Shown here piece after piece: positions 34,865 to 46,449 of a stretch of 64,000 nucleotides of DNA; position 1 is the first letter of the stretch; every line of letters starts with the position of its first letter. The position numbers were made by a program, and so were the translations under genes. Below the pieces are notes generated by a model, which was not told the DNA's origin, made no database searches, and was given only the letters and a program-made list of their open reading frames with translations. The stretch is from an uncultured Hyphomicrobiales bacterium (lineage in GTDB: Bacteria; Pseudomonadota; Alphaproteobacteria; Rhizobiales; Devosiaceae), in the NCBI GenBank assembly GCA_903828145.1, contig CAIKKY010000024.1:1-64000 (forward strand), in the 5' to 3' direction.

Positions 34865-35767
34865 TCAGCCTTTGGCCCGGCCCAGCACCATGAATCGATA
34901 GGTATTATAGCGCATAAAGTCTTCGGGCGTCCGCCCCTCGGCGGCCAGACGGCGATCTATATTGGCCCGTTCCCGTTTGGAAACAGTCAAACGGTAGAGA
35001 AGCCCGACGAGCCCGCCCAGGATCCGGCTGCGGCGGGTGAGTGCCGCCCCAAGATCGGCCACCACGGGCGCCACAACCTCGCGATAGACCCGCCGATCGA
35101 GCGCAATCGTCGGCGCCGCCAGCGGGGTCACGTCTTCATCGCTGATGACCCTGAGGCCCGCCGCATCGACCGCCGGCCCCAGCGCGGCAAACGGATGCCC
35201 GCCGCCCACGCGCTTGCCGCCCAGCGCCCTGTCCGCCTTATAGGCCGGGGTACGGAAGCAATCGGCAATGATGATCCGGCCGTCATGGGCAAGCAGCGCC
35301 TCGGCGCGGCCCAGCCCTTCATCAAGCGGGATATATTGAAAGCTCTCGGAAAACAGGCAGACATCAAACTTCATCGCTGTGTCGAGATCTTCAAAGCGCG
35401 TGCAATGGATCGTCGCCCTGTCCGTCAGCCGCTCGCGCGCGATCTCGACCTGCACCGGGCTCGGGGTCAGCATGTCAACGCGATAGCCTCGCTGCACCAG
35501 CTCGGCGGTGAGGGCGCCGGTCCCGCCGCCAATATCGAGCACATGGGCCGGGGCTGGCGGCAGGAGCGCCAGCAGCTTGTCGACATAGCGCTCCTGAGCG
35601 CCGCGCAGCGCGGTCATCCGCGGTTCTTCGCCCTCGAGCCATAGCCCGTAATGCAGCCAGGGCGTATCGGCAAATACCTGGAAAACTCGGGCGAACAGAT
35701 CGAGGTCTTCGTGCCGTCTTGTTTGTTTTGGTTTCTTCATGACCGTTTCGGAAAGATTATCATCCAT
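34865..35767 (-). CDS. Class I SAM-dependent methyltransferase
   Basis: About 300 residues. Motif I VLDIGGGTGALTAELVQRGY binds S-adenosylmethionine. FDVCLFSESFQYIPLDEGL follows as motif II/III, then a helical C-terminal extension (about 215-300). The substrate is unknown. Start choice is uncertain: ATG at 35767 or ATG at 35740, neither with a strong ribosome-binding site. It is inserted between ftsH and glmM, with a terminator directly upstream, so it needs its own promoter. Confidence 0.82.
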   Translation of the reverse strand: MDDNLSETVMKKPKQTRRHEDLDLFARVFQVFADTPWLHYGLWLEGEEPRMTALRGAQERYVDKLLALLPPAPAHVLDIGGGTGALTAELVQRGYRVDMLTPSPVQVEIARERLTDRATIHCTRFEDLDTAMKFDVCLFSESFQYIPLDEGLGRAEALLAHDGRIIIADCFRTPAYKADRALGGKRVGGGHPFAALGPAVDAAGLRVISDEDVTPLAAPTIALDRRVYREVVAPVVADLGAALTRRSRILGGLVGLLYRLTVSKRERANIDRRLAAEGRTPEDFMRYNTYRFMVLGRAKG

Positions 35768-35801
35768 ATCGGTAGTGAAGCGTCCTCCACCCCGCAATGA
35801 A

Positions 35802-35825
35802 AAAGGCCGCCCGAAGGCGGCCTTT
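35802..35825 (-). terminator. Terminator after ftsH
   Basis: On the minus strand AAAGGCCGCC, TTCG tetraloop, GGCGGCCTTT plus two more T forms a 10-bp stem, 11 nt after the ftsH stop. Confidence 0.9.
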
Positions 35826-35835
35826 CCAACATCTA

Positions 35836-37767
<1,932 letters not shown>

Positions 37768-37815
37768 CACGCGTGTCCTGGGAAGCCGGCGGGAGGGCCG
37801 GGAATTGACGTGAAT

Positions 37816-37842
37816 GTATGGGCGCAACGGGGACCATACAAG
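37816..37842 (-). promoter_or_regulatory. Candidate heat-shock promoter of ftsH
   Basis: On the minus strand CTTGTA, 14 nt, CCCATAC resembles the sigma-32 consensus CTTGAA-N11-15-CCCCAT, about 50 nt before the ftsH start. FtsH is a known heat-shock gene and rpoH is in this window. Confidence 0.35.
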
Positions 37843-37911
37843 GGCAAGGCCCGAATTCTCTACGCTGGCGTTAACGCTCCCGGGGGCGAATTGCCATGGA
37901 GAAATCGCGCT

Positions 37912-38892
37912 TTACACCAAAGCTCGTGCCCGTCGTGGCACCTCGGGAAGGATCACGATTGCGTTGCCCTCGATCCGCACAACACAAAAGCCCAATGTTT
38001 CCGCCACGCTATCGGCCGATTGCAGGCGTCGGACCAGTCCCTCGAGCGCGCCAAGCGGCACCGCTGAGCGGGCGGCAACCTGCATCAGCGCGCGGCCCAT
38101 AAGCCTTGTCGCCACCTGCGGGTTAAGCGCCGAAAACGCTGTCCGATCAAGGCTGAGCCCCCCGTCCGCGCGCGGCACAAGCATCGGGGCCGCCCGCTCG
38201 GCTTCGGCGTCGATCAGCGCCATGGCTTCCTCGAGCCGCCGCGACAGCGTGACAAAGCGCTCTGCCCCCAGGCCTTCGACCTCAAGCAGCGGCAACAGCG
38301 CCCGCCAGCGCACCCGCTCATAGCCCCGGTCGGCATTACTTGGGTCCAGCACGGGCTCGAGCCCGGCCAGCCGCACGATCGCGCCAAGCGCCTCGGGGTC
38401 AGCCGCCAACAGCGGCCGATAGACGGTTACGCCAGAAACCACGCTCCAGCGGGCCATGCCCTTCAGCCCCTCAAGCCCCGAACCATGGGCAAGGCGCATC
38501 AGCATGGTTTCGGCCTGGTCGCGAGCATGGTGCGCGGTGGCCAGAACGCTTGCCCCGTCCTCGGCCATGGCCGCCCCGATCAGCCGATAGCGCGCCGCCC
38601 GCGCCGCCGCCTGGAGGCCCGTCTCGGGCTTGTCGTCCTGCCACACGAGCCCCCGCGCTCTCAGGCCGAGCCGGTCAGCTTCCGCGAGCACAAACGCCAC
38701 TTCCGCCCCCGCCTCGGGGCGAAGGCGATGATCAACCGAATAAACGATGAACCTGTCCCCGGCCTCGGGCAGGCGGGCCGCGAGGAGCATCAGCGCCAGA
38801 CTGTCCGCCCCGCCTGAAACAGCAAGGCCGACCCGCCCGGTTCGAGGCAGGTCGGCCCACAATTCCGCCCAATCGGTCAGCGGACCGGGCAT
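37912..38892 (-). CDS. tilS: tRNA(Ile)-lysidine synthetase TilS
   Basis: TilS modifies C34 of tRNA-Ile(CAU) to lysidine so that AUA is read as Ile. The 326-residue protein has the PP-loop SGGADS (26-31), a typical SVDHRLRPEAGAEVAFV segment, ATAHHARDQAETMLMRL and DPSNADRGYERVRWR. It is short, lacking the long C-terminal domains of E. coli TilS, as is usual in alphaproteobacteria. It overlaps cpoB by 16 bp, and ftsH follows, a common arrangement. Confidence 0.95.
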   Translation of the reverse strand: MPGPLTDWAELWADLPRTGRVGLAVSGGADSLALMLLAARLPEAGDRFIVYSVDHRLRPEAGAEVAFVLAEADRLGLRARGLVWQDDKPETGLQAAARAARYRLIGAAMAEDGASVLATAHHARDQAETMLMRLAHGSGLEGLKGMARWSVVSGVTVYRPLLAADPEALGAIVRLAGLEPVLDPSNADRGYERVRWRALLPLLEVEGLGAERFVTLSRRLEEAMALIDAEAERAAPMLVPRADGGLSLDRTAFSALNPQVATRLMGRALMQVAARSAVPLGALEGLVRRLQSADSVAETLGFCVVRIEGNAIVILPEVPRRARALV

Positions 38893-39851
38893 TTCGCCTT
38901 GTCGGTTTCAGCCGCGAGCCGGTCTTTGAAGGCCTGCGACAGGTCCGGGTAGCGCTGCTTCAGCGTGAAGAAGGTACGGCAGGCCACATCAACCTGATCG
39001 GCCCCCGCCAGTGCCACGCCAAGCTTCAGCATGATTTCGGGCGCGCGCGGGCTGTCTTTGTATTTGGTGTAGCCATCGGCCAGCACCTGCGCGGCATCCG
39101 TATAGGCCTGCCGCTGGATCATCGCCTCCCCGACATAGCTCACCGCGTCCGCGGCGTTCGGATCATCAGGATAAAGCTCAAGAAACTGCTGGAACTGCTG
39201 TTCGGCAAAGGGGTAATCGCCGCGCTGCACCGCCTCGTAACCGGCCTGGTACTGCGCCGCCGCATCGCCGGTCGACAGCTTGCCGCCATTGAGGTTCAGA
39301 TCGAGCGGCTTGGGCTCGCCATCGAGCGTGCCCAGCTGGTTGGTGCCGCCCTGGAGCAGCGGATCGGCGGAATCCCCGCCGGTCAGGTCAAGCGCCTGCC
39401 CGTCTGCCGGTTGCGCCGCAGCCGGGGCCGCGGTCTCTGCCGCCGGGGCCGCAGTCTGCGCTGCGGGGGCCTCAGCCCTCGGCTTCGGCGCGCCCCCTTC
39501 AAGCTGCTGGAAGCGGAATTCATTGTCCTCGGTCATCTTCTGCAGTTGCGTCTGCATCTGACCCAACTGGAACTCGAGCCCTTCAATGCGCCCTGTCAGG
39601 TTGCGCACCAGCTCTTCAAGCTGCTGGATGCGCACCAGCAGCTCGGCGGCGGTCTGCTGGTTCTGCGCCACGAGCACGCTTGGCCCGCCAATCGACACCG
39701 GGGGCACCGGCCCATTGCCCTGCCCCTGGAGCTGAAGGTCTGTCCCGGCAGTTGCTGCCCCGGCGAGGCCGGGCACGCTCACCGCGCTACAGAGCGCGGT
39801 CGCCGCAAACACCGCCGCGCGGGTCCAGTTCATCATCGAGATGCGAGCCAT
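38877..39851 (-). CDS. cpoB: Cell division coordinator CpoB (YbgF)
   Basis: CpoB is a periplasmic TolA-binding protein that coordinates peptidoglycan synthesis with outer-membrane constriction. The 324-residue precursor has a signal peptide (cleavage near AGAA), an N-terminal trimerising coiled coil (about 65-115, with LVRIQQLEELVRNLTGRIEG), an Ala-rich linker and C-terminal TPR repeats (about 205-320; AAQYQAGYEAVQRGDYPFAE). It is downstream of pal with a terminator between, and overlaps tilS by 16 bp. Confidence 0.93.
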   Translation of the reverse strand: MARISMMNWTRAAVFAATALCSAVSVPGLAGAATAGTDLQLQGQGNGPVPPVSIGGPSVLVAQNQQTAAELLVRIQQLEELVRNLTGRIEGLEFQLGQMQTQLQKMTEDNEFRFQQLEGGAPKPRAEAPAAQTAAPAAETAAPAAAQPADGQALDLTGGDSADPLLQGGTNQLGTLDGEPKPLDLNLNGGKLSTGDAAAQYQAGYEAVQRGDYPFAEQQFQQFLELYPDDPNAADAVSYVGEAMIQRQAYTDAAQVLADGYTKYKDSPRAPEIMLKLGVALAGADQVDVACRTFFTLKQRYPDLSQAFKDRLAAETDKAKCPVR

Positions 39852-39911
39852 GCCTCATAATCCCTTGTTTATCGCCACTAGCCGATACCACGGCTTTAGC
39901 AGAGGATTTCG

Positions 39912-39952
39912 ACAAAAAGAAAGCGCCGGACTGGCTTTACCCAATCCGGCGC
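39912..39952 (-). terminator. Terminator after pal
   Basis: On the minus strand GCGCCGGA and TCCGGCGC form an 8-bp stem with a 14-nt loop, followed by TTTCTTTTTG. It separates pal from cpoB. Confidence 0.85.
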
Positions 39953-40021
39953 CTGTTGAGAGTAGACGCCCGGTCAGGCTACGCGGGCTACGAGACAATC
40001 CCGCCCGACCGAGCGTCTTGC

Positions 40022-40504
40022 TTATTGAACTACAGTCACGGCACGGCGATTTTGTGACCAGCACGAAATATCGTTGCAGATCGCGACCGGACGTTCCTTG
40101 CCGTAAGACTTCGAGGTAATGCGGCGCTGATCGACACCCTTCGAGGCGAGGTAGTTCACCACCACCGCAGCGCGACGCGCGCCGAGCGCGATATTGTATT
40201 CGCGCGTGCCGCGTTCGTCGGCATGGCCTTCGATCATGATCTTGTAATTGGCATACTGGTTGAGCCAGGCCGCCTGCTTGTCGAGGGTCGCCATGGCATC
40301 GTTGGTCAGCGACGACGAGTCGGTTTCAAAGAAAACACGGTCGCCCACGCTCACGAGGAATTCCTGCTGGCTACCGGGCGCACCGCCGCCCGGTCCCAGA
40401 TTGCCGACACCAGTTCCGTTGCGCGAACAGGCGGCGACGGACACAACAAGCAGCACCAGCGCAGCGGTCTTGAGCGCGGTTAAAATGGGCGAGACGGAAC
40501 GCAT
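40022..40504 (-). CDS. pal: Peptidoglycan-associated lipoprotein Pal
   Basis: Pal anchors the outer membrane to peptidoglycan and binds TolB. The ATG at 40504, after GGAG, gives 160 residues with a lipoprotein signal (LVVSVAAC; lipidation at the Cys near residue 26). An OmpA-like domain follows with FFETDSSSLTNDAM, IEGHADERGTREYNIALGA and the Arg/Asp diaminopimelate-binding residues. It follows tolB by 146 nt. An upstream in-frame start would place 12 residues before the signal. Confidence 0.96.
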   Translation of the reverse strand: MRSVSPILTALKTAALVLLVVSVAACSRNGTGVGNLGPGGGAPGSQQEFLVSVGDRVFFETDSSSLTNDAMATLDKQAAWLNQYANYKIMIEGHADERGTREYNIALGARRAAVVVNYLASKGVDQRRITSKSYGKERPVAICNDISCWSQNRRAVTVVQ

Positions 40505-40650
40505 CCGGCACAACTCCTCAAAAATCATCTTGGGCCGCACTATACGGCCGTTACCCTTAATGGGCGGTCACCCTGTATGGTTAACAAAAGCCGTTTTCCG
40601 GCTGCATTAAGGCGGAAAGCAGGCGATTGCCCCTCTGTTGCCGATGCGCA

Positions 40651-41958
40651 TCAGGCCCGCAGCGGCGACCAGCTCGGATCGGAGGCGAAGGATTCCGTGG
40701 GAATGCTGATTTCATTGCGGCCCCAGATATCGACGCTCCACAGCCCCGGACCGGCATCGCCGCCGGGATCGCGGAAGAACATCACCACCCGGCCATTCGG
40801 TGCCCAGGTCGGGCCCTCCTGCACCGAATTCGATGCCGAGAGAATCCGCTCGCCCGAGCCATCGGGCTTCATCGTGCCAATCTGGAACTGCCCGCCCGAT
40901 TGCCGCGTGAAGGCAATGAGATCACCCACCGGCGACCAGACGGGCGTCGAATAGGTACCCTCGCCGTAGGAAATCCGCTGCGCCCCGCCGCCGCCTGCCC
41001 CCATGATGTAAATCTGCGGCGCGCCGCCACGATCACTCTCAAACACGATACGCGAGCCATCGGGCGAATAGCAGGGCGAGGTGTCAATCGCCGTGCCATC
41101 GGTCAATTGCGTCGGCTTGCCGCCATTGACGCCCGCCACATAGATATTGGTCGCGCCGCCGTTCGACACCGAGAAAATCACCGCATTGCCATCGGGCGAA
41201 AACCGCGGGGCAAAGCTCATCGGCGCATTGTTGATGAGCTTTTTCGATTGCCCGCCGAGCCCGGCTACATAGACCTGCGGATTGCCATCCTCGTAGGAGG
41301 TGAACACCACCTGGTCGCCACGGGGCGAGAGGCGCGGCGTGAGCGTCAGCGCCTTGCCGGCGCTCAGGTACTGAAGGTTCGCGCTGTCCTGATCCATGAT
41401 CGCGAGGCGCTTCACGCGGTTCGCCTTGGGGCCGGTCTCGGCCACGAACAGCACCTGCGTATCGAAATAGCCCGCGCCGCCCGAGAGCGCCGAATAGATC
41501 GCGTCGGACACGATATGGGCGATGCGCCGGTAGTTCTGCGCGTCGGTCGTATAGGCCTTGCCCACCACCTGCGCTGCCGCCTGCGTATCCCACACGCGTA
41601 CCTGCGAGCTGACCTCGCCACCGCGTTCGACCGAGCCCATCACCAGCGCATCAACCGCCGTGGTGCGCCAGGTGGCGAAATCGGGCGTGCCCGACACATC
41701 GCCAACCCGCACCGGCAGGGTCGCCGGATCGAGCGGCGCGAACAGGCCCGAGCGCTTGAGGTTATCGCGCACGATCTGCGCGATCTCGGCACCAAAACTC
41801 GCGTCCGACGAGGCAAAATCAGGAATGGCAATCGGCAGCGGCACGAAATTGCCGCCCGACACCACGATTTCCACCAGCGCCCTGGACGGCGTGGCAAACG
41901 CCAGCGCCCCACCGGCGAGACCAAGTTTAAGGGCGTCGCGTCGCGTCAAGATGGTCAT
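40651..41958 (-). CDS. tolB: Tol-Pal system beta-propeller protein TolB
   Basis: TolB is a periplasmic six-bladed propeller that binds Pal. The 435-residue protein has the N-terminal TolB domain, then repeats of the type PDGSRIVFESDRGG, SPDGNAVIFSVSNGG and WSPVGDLIAFTRQ. The leader TRRDALKLGLAGGALAFA carries a twin Arg followed by a hydrophobic stretch, like a Tat signal, whereas the usual TolB leader is Sec-type. It lies 56 nt downstream of tolA. Confidence 0.96.
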   Translation of the reverse strand: MTILTRRDALKLGLAGGALAFATPSRALVEIVVSGGNFVPLPIAIPDFASSDASFGAEIAQIVRDNLKRSGLFAPLDPATLPVRVGDVSGTPDFATWRTTAVDALVMGSVERGGEVSSQVRVWDTQAAAQVVGKAYTTDAQNYRRIAHIVSDAIYSALSGGAGYFDTQVLFVAETGPKANRVKRLAIMDQDSANLQYLSAGKALTLTPRLSPRGDQVVFTSYEDGNPQVYVAGLGGQSKKLINNAPMSFAPRFSPDGNAVIFSVSNGGATNIYVAGVNGGKPTQLTDGTAIDTSPCYSPDGSRIVFESDRGGAPQIYIMGAGGGGAQRISYGEGTYSTPVWSPVGDLIAFTRQSGGQFQIGTMKPDGSGERILSASNSVQEGPTWAPNGRVVMFFRDPGGDAGPGLWSVDIWGRNEISIPTESFASDPSWSPLRA

Positions 41959-42014
41959 AAAGCTCTCCGTCTTCGCTGTGGCCTAACCGCGCTTCGTGGC
42001 CAAAAAAAGTGGGT

Positions 42015-43037
42015 CTAATAACTCACGGGCGTAAAGGTGGCCCGCACGTCCTGCTGTTTTACTTGATAGGGCCCGCAGCGCATCACCGCGCGCTGCGCCG
42101 CCCCCGCATAGGCCTGCTCCAGCGCGCTCGCGGGCGTACCGACAATGCGGGGCGTTTGCGACACCATGCCAGAAGCGTCAATACTGAATTCAAGCTGGGC
42201 CGTGATATTGGCATCCTCTGCGCCCGGCGGCAGCGAAATGCAGGACTTGATCTGCGCCACGAGCCCATCGAGTTCCGATTGGCTGAGGGTAGCGGCCTTG
42301 CCGGTCTCCTTGCCGAGTGTTGGCTCGCCGCCCTCGCCGGTGGTTGCGCCGCGCGATTGCTCATCATTGATGATGTTGGCCACCTCATCGGCCAGCTTCT
42401 TGGCGTCGGCTGCCTTCTTCTCGGCGAGTTTCTTCTCCTCAGCCTGCTTTTTGTCCTGGTCTTTCTTCTTCTGCTCTTCGGCCTTTTTGGCCTCCTGAGC
42501 CTTTTTGAACGCGGCGCGCTTGGCTTTGAGGTCAGTGCGTTCGGCCGGTTTGGGCGCGCTATCAGCCGGATCGGTCGCGACATCGGGCGACACCAGCGGC
42601 TGGTCCTCAGTCGGGGTCGGCGGCGTCTCGGCGTCTGGCGGTTCAACGGGCGGGGTCACCTCGGCCACATCGGCAGGCTGCGGCTCGTCGGGGACGGGCG
42701 GCATGGCCGCCTCGGGCGTCGGTGCGGTCTGCTCGGTGGGGGCCGGCGTCACCTTGGCATTATCGGCGGGCTTGGCCTGATCCTCGCTGGTATTGCCGGT
42801 GGGCTGCGCCAGTTCAGGCGGCTTGTCCGAGGCAACGGTCGAGGGGGTTTCTGTCTCAACGATAGTGCTGTCGAGAGTACCCATGCGGATATTTGAAAAC
42901 TCGGAAATCGGCACGAGATCCACGGCAATGGAATCGACCGGCGCCGGATCGAGCGGACGCCCCGCGCCAAGACCAACAACGGCGAGCACGATGAGCCCGA
43001 CATGCAGCGTGGCTGAAACAACGAGGCCCGCGCGCAT
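42015..43037 (-). CDS. tolA: Tol-Pal system protein TolA
   Basis: TolA is the inner-membrane-anchored energy-transducing subunit. The 340-residue protein has one N-terminal membrane helix (about 5-25), a long Pro/Ala/Glu-rich region, a Lys/Ala/Glu coiled-coil rod (about 180-220) and a C-terminal domain with two Cys (ISLPPG...RCGPY). The ATG at 43037 is preferred; a GTG at 43046 overlaps the tolR stop and would have a badly spaced ribosome-binding site. Confidence 0.93.
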   Translation of the reverse strand: MRAGLVVSATLHVGLIVLAVVGLGAGRPLDPAPVDSIAVDLVPISEFSNIRMGTLDSTIVETETPSTVASDKPPELAQPTGNTSEDQAKPADNAKVTPAPTEQTAPTPEAAMPPVPDEPQPADVAEVTPPVEPPDAETPPTPTEDQPLVSPDVATDPADSAPKPAERTDLKAKRAAFKKAQEAKKAEEQKKKDQDKKQAEEKKLAEKKAADAKKLADEVANIINDEQSRGATTGEGGEPTLGKETGKAATLSQSELDGLVAQIKSCISLPPGAEDANITAQLEFSIDASGMVSQTPRIVGTPASALEQAYAGAAQRAVMRCGPYQVKQQDVRATFTPVSY

Positions 43038-43045
43038 GGCCCTCA

Positions 43046-43495
43046 CTATTCCTGTTTCTGGTCCGTGATCAGGCCGATTTTCGTGAATCCGGCGCCGGAT
43101 AGCGCCCCCATCACCTGCATGACAGCCCCATAATTGGCCGCCATGTCGCCCCGCACATAGACGCGATCCTCTGTTCCATTCGCTGCGAGCGCTGTGACCT
43201 GATTGACCAGATCCTCAAGCGCCACCGGCGCATCAGCCAGAAAGATGCTGCCATCGGTCGAAACCGAGATGGTGATCGGCTTCTGTTCGGTATTGAGCTG
43301 CTTGGCAGCGGTCTTCGGCAGATCGATCGGCACACCAACGGTCATCAGCGGCGCCGCCACCATGAAGATGATGAGCAGCACCAGCATGACGTCGACCATC
43401 GGGGTGACGTTGATTTCGCCCATGGGCTTGGTGCCGCCGCGGCGCCGTCCGCGCCGTCCGCCCTTTGCCCCGCCAGATGACACCGACACGGCCAT
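43046..43495 (-). CDS. tolR: Tol-Pal system protein TolR
   Basis: TolR is the ExbD-family stator partner of TolQ. The 149-residue protein has a basic N-terminus, one membrane helix (about 27-50; MVDVMLVLLIIFMVAAPLMT) with the proton-carrying Asp in VDVMLVLLIIF, and a periplasmic ExbD-type domain. Its start abuts and slightly overlaps the tolQ stop. Confidence 0.95.
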   Translation of the reverse strand: MAVSVSSGGAKGGRRGRRRGGTKPMGEINVTPMVDVMLVLLIIFMVAAPLMTVGVPIDLPKTAAKQLNTEQKPITISVSTDGSIFLADAPVALEDLVNQVTALAANGTEDRVYVRGDMAANYGAVMQVMGALSGAGFTKIGLITDQKQE

Positions 43496-44208
43496 CAGCG
43501 GGCACCCCGGGCTTCAAGCTGGCGCGACAGGATGGTTGAAAACTCGTCGGCAAAGCCATCAAGCCGACTGATGAGCTTGTTCGCATCGCTCGAGAGCTTG
43601 TTGTACGCGATCACCGCCGGGATAGCGGCCAGCAGCCCGATGGCGGTCGCAAACAGCGCCTCGGCAATCGGTCCGGCCACCACGGTGAGATTGGTGCTCG
43701 CTGCCGCCGAAATGGCGGTAAAGGCGTTCATGATGCCCCAAACGGTGCCGAAGAGCCCGATGAAGGGCGACGACGACGCCACGGTCGCGAGGAAGCCGAG
43801 CCGCTTTTCGAGCGCCTCGCTCTCGCGCGAGATCGCAACATCCAGCACTTTGTCGAGACGGCCCTGCACGCCCATGAATGAGGCCGCATTCTGCTCGTGG
43901 CTGCGCTTCCATTCCTTCATGGCCGCCACAAACACCGCGCCAAGCCCCATCGGCGGCCGCTCGGCCATATCCTGATAGAGGTCCTCAAGGCTCTGCCCCG
44001 ACCAGAAAATCCGCTCGAAGCGGTTCATTTCGGCCTTGGCGCGTCCATAGAGCAGGCTCTTGTCGACAATGATCGCCCAACTCCAGATCGACGCGGCCAA
44101 CAGCCCGAGCATCACGGCTTTGACGATAATGTCCGCCTGGAGGAACAGCGCGAAGAGCGACAGGTCGGCATGCGGTGCAACCGTACCGACAGCATTCACG
44201 GCGTCCAT
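43495..44208 (-). CDS. tolQ: Tol-Pal system proton channel TolQ
   Basis: TolQ forms the proton channel that energises TolA during division. The ATG at 44208, after AAAGGACA, gives 237 residues with three membrane helices (about 22-45, 135-160, 168-190). It includes the conserved GLFGTVWGIMNAF and AEALFATAIGLLAAIPAV segments. The longer start at 44352 has no support. It heads tolQRAB. Confidence 0.95.
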   Translation of the reverse strand: MDAVNAVGTVAPHADLSLFALFLQADIIVKAVMLGLLAASIWSWAIIVDKSLLYGRAKAEMNRFERIFWSGQSLEDLYQDMAERPPMGLGAVFVAAMKEWKRSHEQNAASFMGVQGRLDKVLDVAISRESEALEKRLGFLATVASSSPFIGLFGTVWGIMNAFTAISAAASTNLTVVAGPIAEALFATAIGLLAAIPAVIAYNKLSSDANKLISRLDGFADEFSTILSRQLEARGAR

Positions 44209-44380
44209 GGGGTGTCCTTTCGGTCCGGTCCTGTCGACCGTTGGGATGAGCGGTCGATGGGGGCCAAATTTGTCAAATTTAAGAGGCGATGCCGCTTTAC
44301 ACCGGCCAGTGCGCGCCTGCCCCAGAGGGACTGACTCATCCATGGTCAACAAAGGGTTAATTCGCTAACCCGAACCGGGC

Positions 44381-44776
44381 TCAGAGCTTCGAAATCCGCT
44401 CCACCACAGCCTTGGGGAGCCGCGCCGGCCCGCCGCCCATGCGGATGGCCACCACCTGCACCTCAGCTTCAGCAAGCTTTGTCGGCCCCCGCCACACGGT
44501 CTGCACGAGGTTGAGCCGCGCGCCCGTGCCCGGCACCATGCGGGTCTCGATCTCGAGAAGATCATCGATATGCGCCGCCGCGGTGAACTCGATGCTCATG
44601 CGGCGCACGGCAAAGGCTATGCCATCGGTCACGAGTTCAGCATGGTGCACCCCGCGCGTCCGCAGGAACTCCGTGCGCCCGCGCTCGAAAAAATGCAGGT
44701 ACGCCGCGTGGTAGACATTGCCCGAAAAATCAGTGTCCTCGTAATACACCCGCACGCTGATCCGGTGCCCGCTCAC
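44381..44776 (-). CDS. ybgC: Tol-Pal-associated acyl-CoA thioesterase YbgC
   Basis: The 131-residue hot-dog fold protein begins with [20 protein letters not shown], where the Asp is catalytic in this 4-hydroxybenzoyl-CoA thioesterase family, and [11 protein letters not shown] follows. YbgC acts on acyl-CoA or acyl carrier protein and is typically encoded before tolQ. Its start overlaps the ruvB stop by 4 bp. A 172-nt gap to tolQ may hold a separate promoter. Confidence 0.93.
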   Translation of the reverse strand: MSGHRISVRVYYEDTDFSGNVYHAAYLHFFERGRTEFLRTRGVHHAELVTDGIAFAVRRMSIEFTAAAHIDDLLEIETRMVPGTGARLNLVQTVWRGPTKLAEAEVQVVAIRMGGGPARLPKAVVERISKL

Positions 44777-45816
44777 GCCTCGGGCTCCTCAAACAGCGCG
44801 GCCTGCCCGCCCAGAAAACCCTGCGGCACGGCGCGGCCCAGGTGCTGAAAGGCCTGCGCCGTGAGCAGCCGCCCGCGCGGCGTGCGCTGGATAAAGCCCT
44901 GCTGCAACAGATAGGGCTCCACAATATCCTCCACCGCATCGCGCGGCTCCGAGAGCGCCGCCGCGATGGTTTCGATCCCCACCGGCCCGCCGCCGTAATG
45001 ATCGGCAATGAGGCTGAGATAGCGCCGGTCGAGCTGGTCGAGGCCGCGCCGATCGACATCGAGCCGCGTCAGCGCCCGATCCGCCACCACTTGGTTGATC
45101 TCCTTGGCCCCCTCAACCAGAGCGAAATCAGTGACGCGCCGCAACAGACGCCCCGCGATTCGCGGTGTCCCGCGCGAGCGCCGCGCCACTTCCAGCGCGC
45201 CCTCGGGCGTCATCGCCATGGCCATGAGCCGCGCCCCGCGCTCGACGATCTTCACCAGCTCTTCGGGCGTGTAGAAATTCAGCCGGATCGGAATGCCAAA
45301 CCGGTCGCGAAGCGGCGTGGTCAACAGCCCGGCCCGCGTGGTTGCGCCAACCAGCGTGAATTTGGCCAGATCAATGCGCACCGAGCGCGCCGCCGGTCCC
45401 TCGCCGATGATGAGATCGAGCTGGTAATCCTCCATGGCGGGATAGAGGATTTCTTCCACCGCCGGGCTCAGCCGGTGTATTTCATCAATGAACAGCACAT
45501 CGCGGTCTTCAAGATTGGTCAGGAGCGCCGCAAGGTCGCCGGCCTTGGCAATCACCGGGCCGGAGGTGGCGCGAAAGCCCGCGCCCAGTTCCCGCGCCAC
45601 GATCTGCGCCAGCGTCGTCTTGCCAAGGCCCGGCGGGCCGACAAACAGCACATGATCGAGCGCGGCCTTCCGCGATTTCGCCGCGCTGATGAACACTTCG
45701 AGGTTGGCGCGCGCGTCTTTCTGCCCGATGAAATCGGCAAAGCCCGAGGGCCGCAGCGCCACATCCAGCGGTTCGTCGCGCCCGGTGCTGCCCGAGGTCA
45801 GATCCGGCTCAGCCAT
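44773..45816 (-). CDS. ruvB: Holliday junction helicase RuvB
   Basis: RuvB is the AAA+ motor that drives branch migration at Holliday junctions. The 347-residue protein has Walker A GPPGLGKT (60-67), Walker B LFIDEIHR, sensor 1 GATTRAGLL and a C-terminal winged helix ([18 protein letters not shown]). It follows ruvA by 15 nt and overlaps ybgC by 4 bp, so ruv and tol genes form one cluster. Confidence 0.97.
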   Translation of the reverse strand: MAEPDLTSGSTGRDEPLDVALRPSGFADFIGQKDARANLEVFISAAKSRKAALDHVLFVGPPGLGKTTLAQIVARELGAGFRATSGPVIAKAGDLAALLTNLEDRDVLFIDEIHRLSPAVEEILYPAMEDYQLDLIIGEGPAARSVRIDLAKFTLVGATTRAGLLTTPLRDRFGIPIRLNFYTPEELVKIVERGARLMAMAMTPEGALEVARRSRGTPRIAGRLLRRVTDFALVEGAKEINQVVADRALTRLDVDRRGLDQLDRRYLSLIADHYGGGPVGIETIAAALSEPRDAVEDIVEPYLLQQGFIQRTPRGRLLTAQAFQHLGRAVPQGFLGGQAALFEEPEA

Positions 45817-45831
45817 TCAGCGCGCCCTTTG

Positions 45832-46449
45832 TCACGTACTCAATTCCTTCAGTCCCAGCCGGATCAGGCGGTCCGTCGCGTGGTCTTCACCCTCGCGCGC
45901 CACCACCCGCGCCAGCGCCGCCGACGCCTGCTGGCTCGAATAGCCCAGATTGGTCAGCGCCGAAACAGCATCGGCCACCGTACTCGGTGCTGTGCCCGCG
46001 CCCAGGGCGTTCTGGAGCCCAAGGGCTCCGGCATCAATCACACCCACTGCGGGCACTTTGCCCTTCAGTTCCGTCACGAGCCTGAGCGCCAGCTTGGGCC
46101 CCACCCCATTGGCGCGGCCGATCATCGCCTTGTCCTGCAGCGCTATCGCGCTTGCGAGTTCAGAAGGGGTCAAGACCGACAGGAGAGCGAGCGCCACCTT
46201 GGCGCCCACGCCCTGCACGCTCGTGAGCGTCAGGAACCACGCCTTTTCCGCCTCTTTGGCAAAGCCATAAAGCCGGATCATGTCTTCGCGCACAATCATC
46301 TCGGTGAAGAGCACCACGGCTTCGCCCTGAGCGGGCAAAGCACCCAGCGTCTTCGATGACGCATGGGCCTCATACACCACGCCATTGACGTCGATCAGGG
46401 CAATGCCCTCGCCAATCCCGTCGACGCGACCTTTCAGCTTGCCGATCAT
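45832..46449 (-). CDS. ruvA: Holliday junction DNA-binding protein RuvA
   Basis: RuvA is the tetrameric junction-binding partner of RuvB. The 205-residue protein has an N-terminal OB fold ([20 protein letters not shown]), helix-hairpin-helix DNA-binding repeats ([33 protein letters not shown]), a flexible linker and a C-terminal RuvB-binding domain. It overlaps ruvC by 4 bp. Confidence 0.96.
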   Translation of the reverse strand: MIGKLKGRVDGIGEGIALIDVNGVVYEAHASSKTLGALPAQGEAVVLFTEMIVREDMIRLYGFAKEAEKAWFLTLTSVQGVGAKVALALLSVLTPSELASAIALQDKAMIGRANGVGPKLALRLVTELKGKVPAVGVIDAGALGLQNALGAGTAPSTVADAVSALTNLGYSSQQASAALARVVAREGEDHATDRLIRLGLKELST

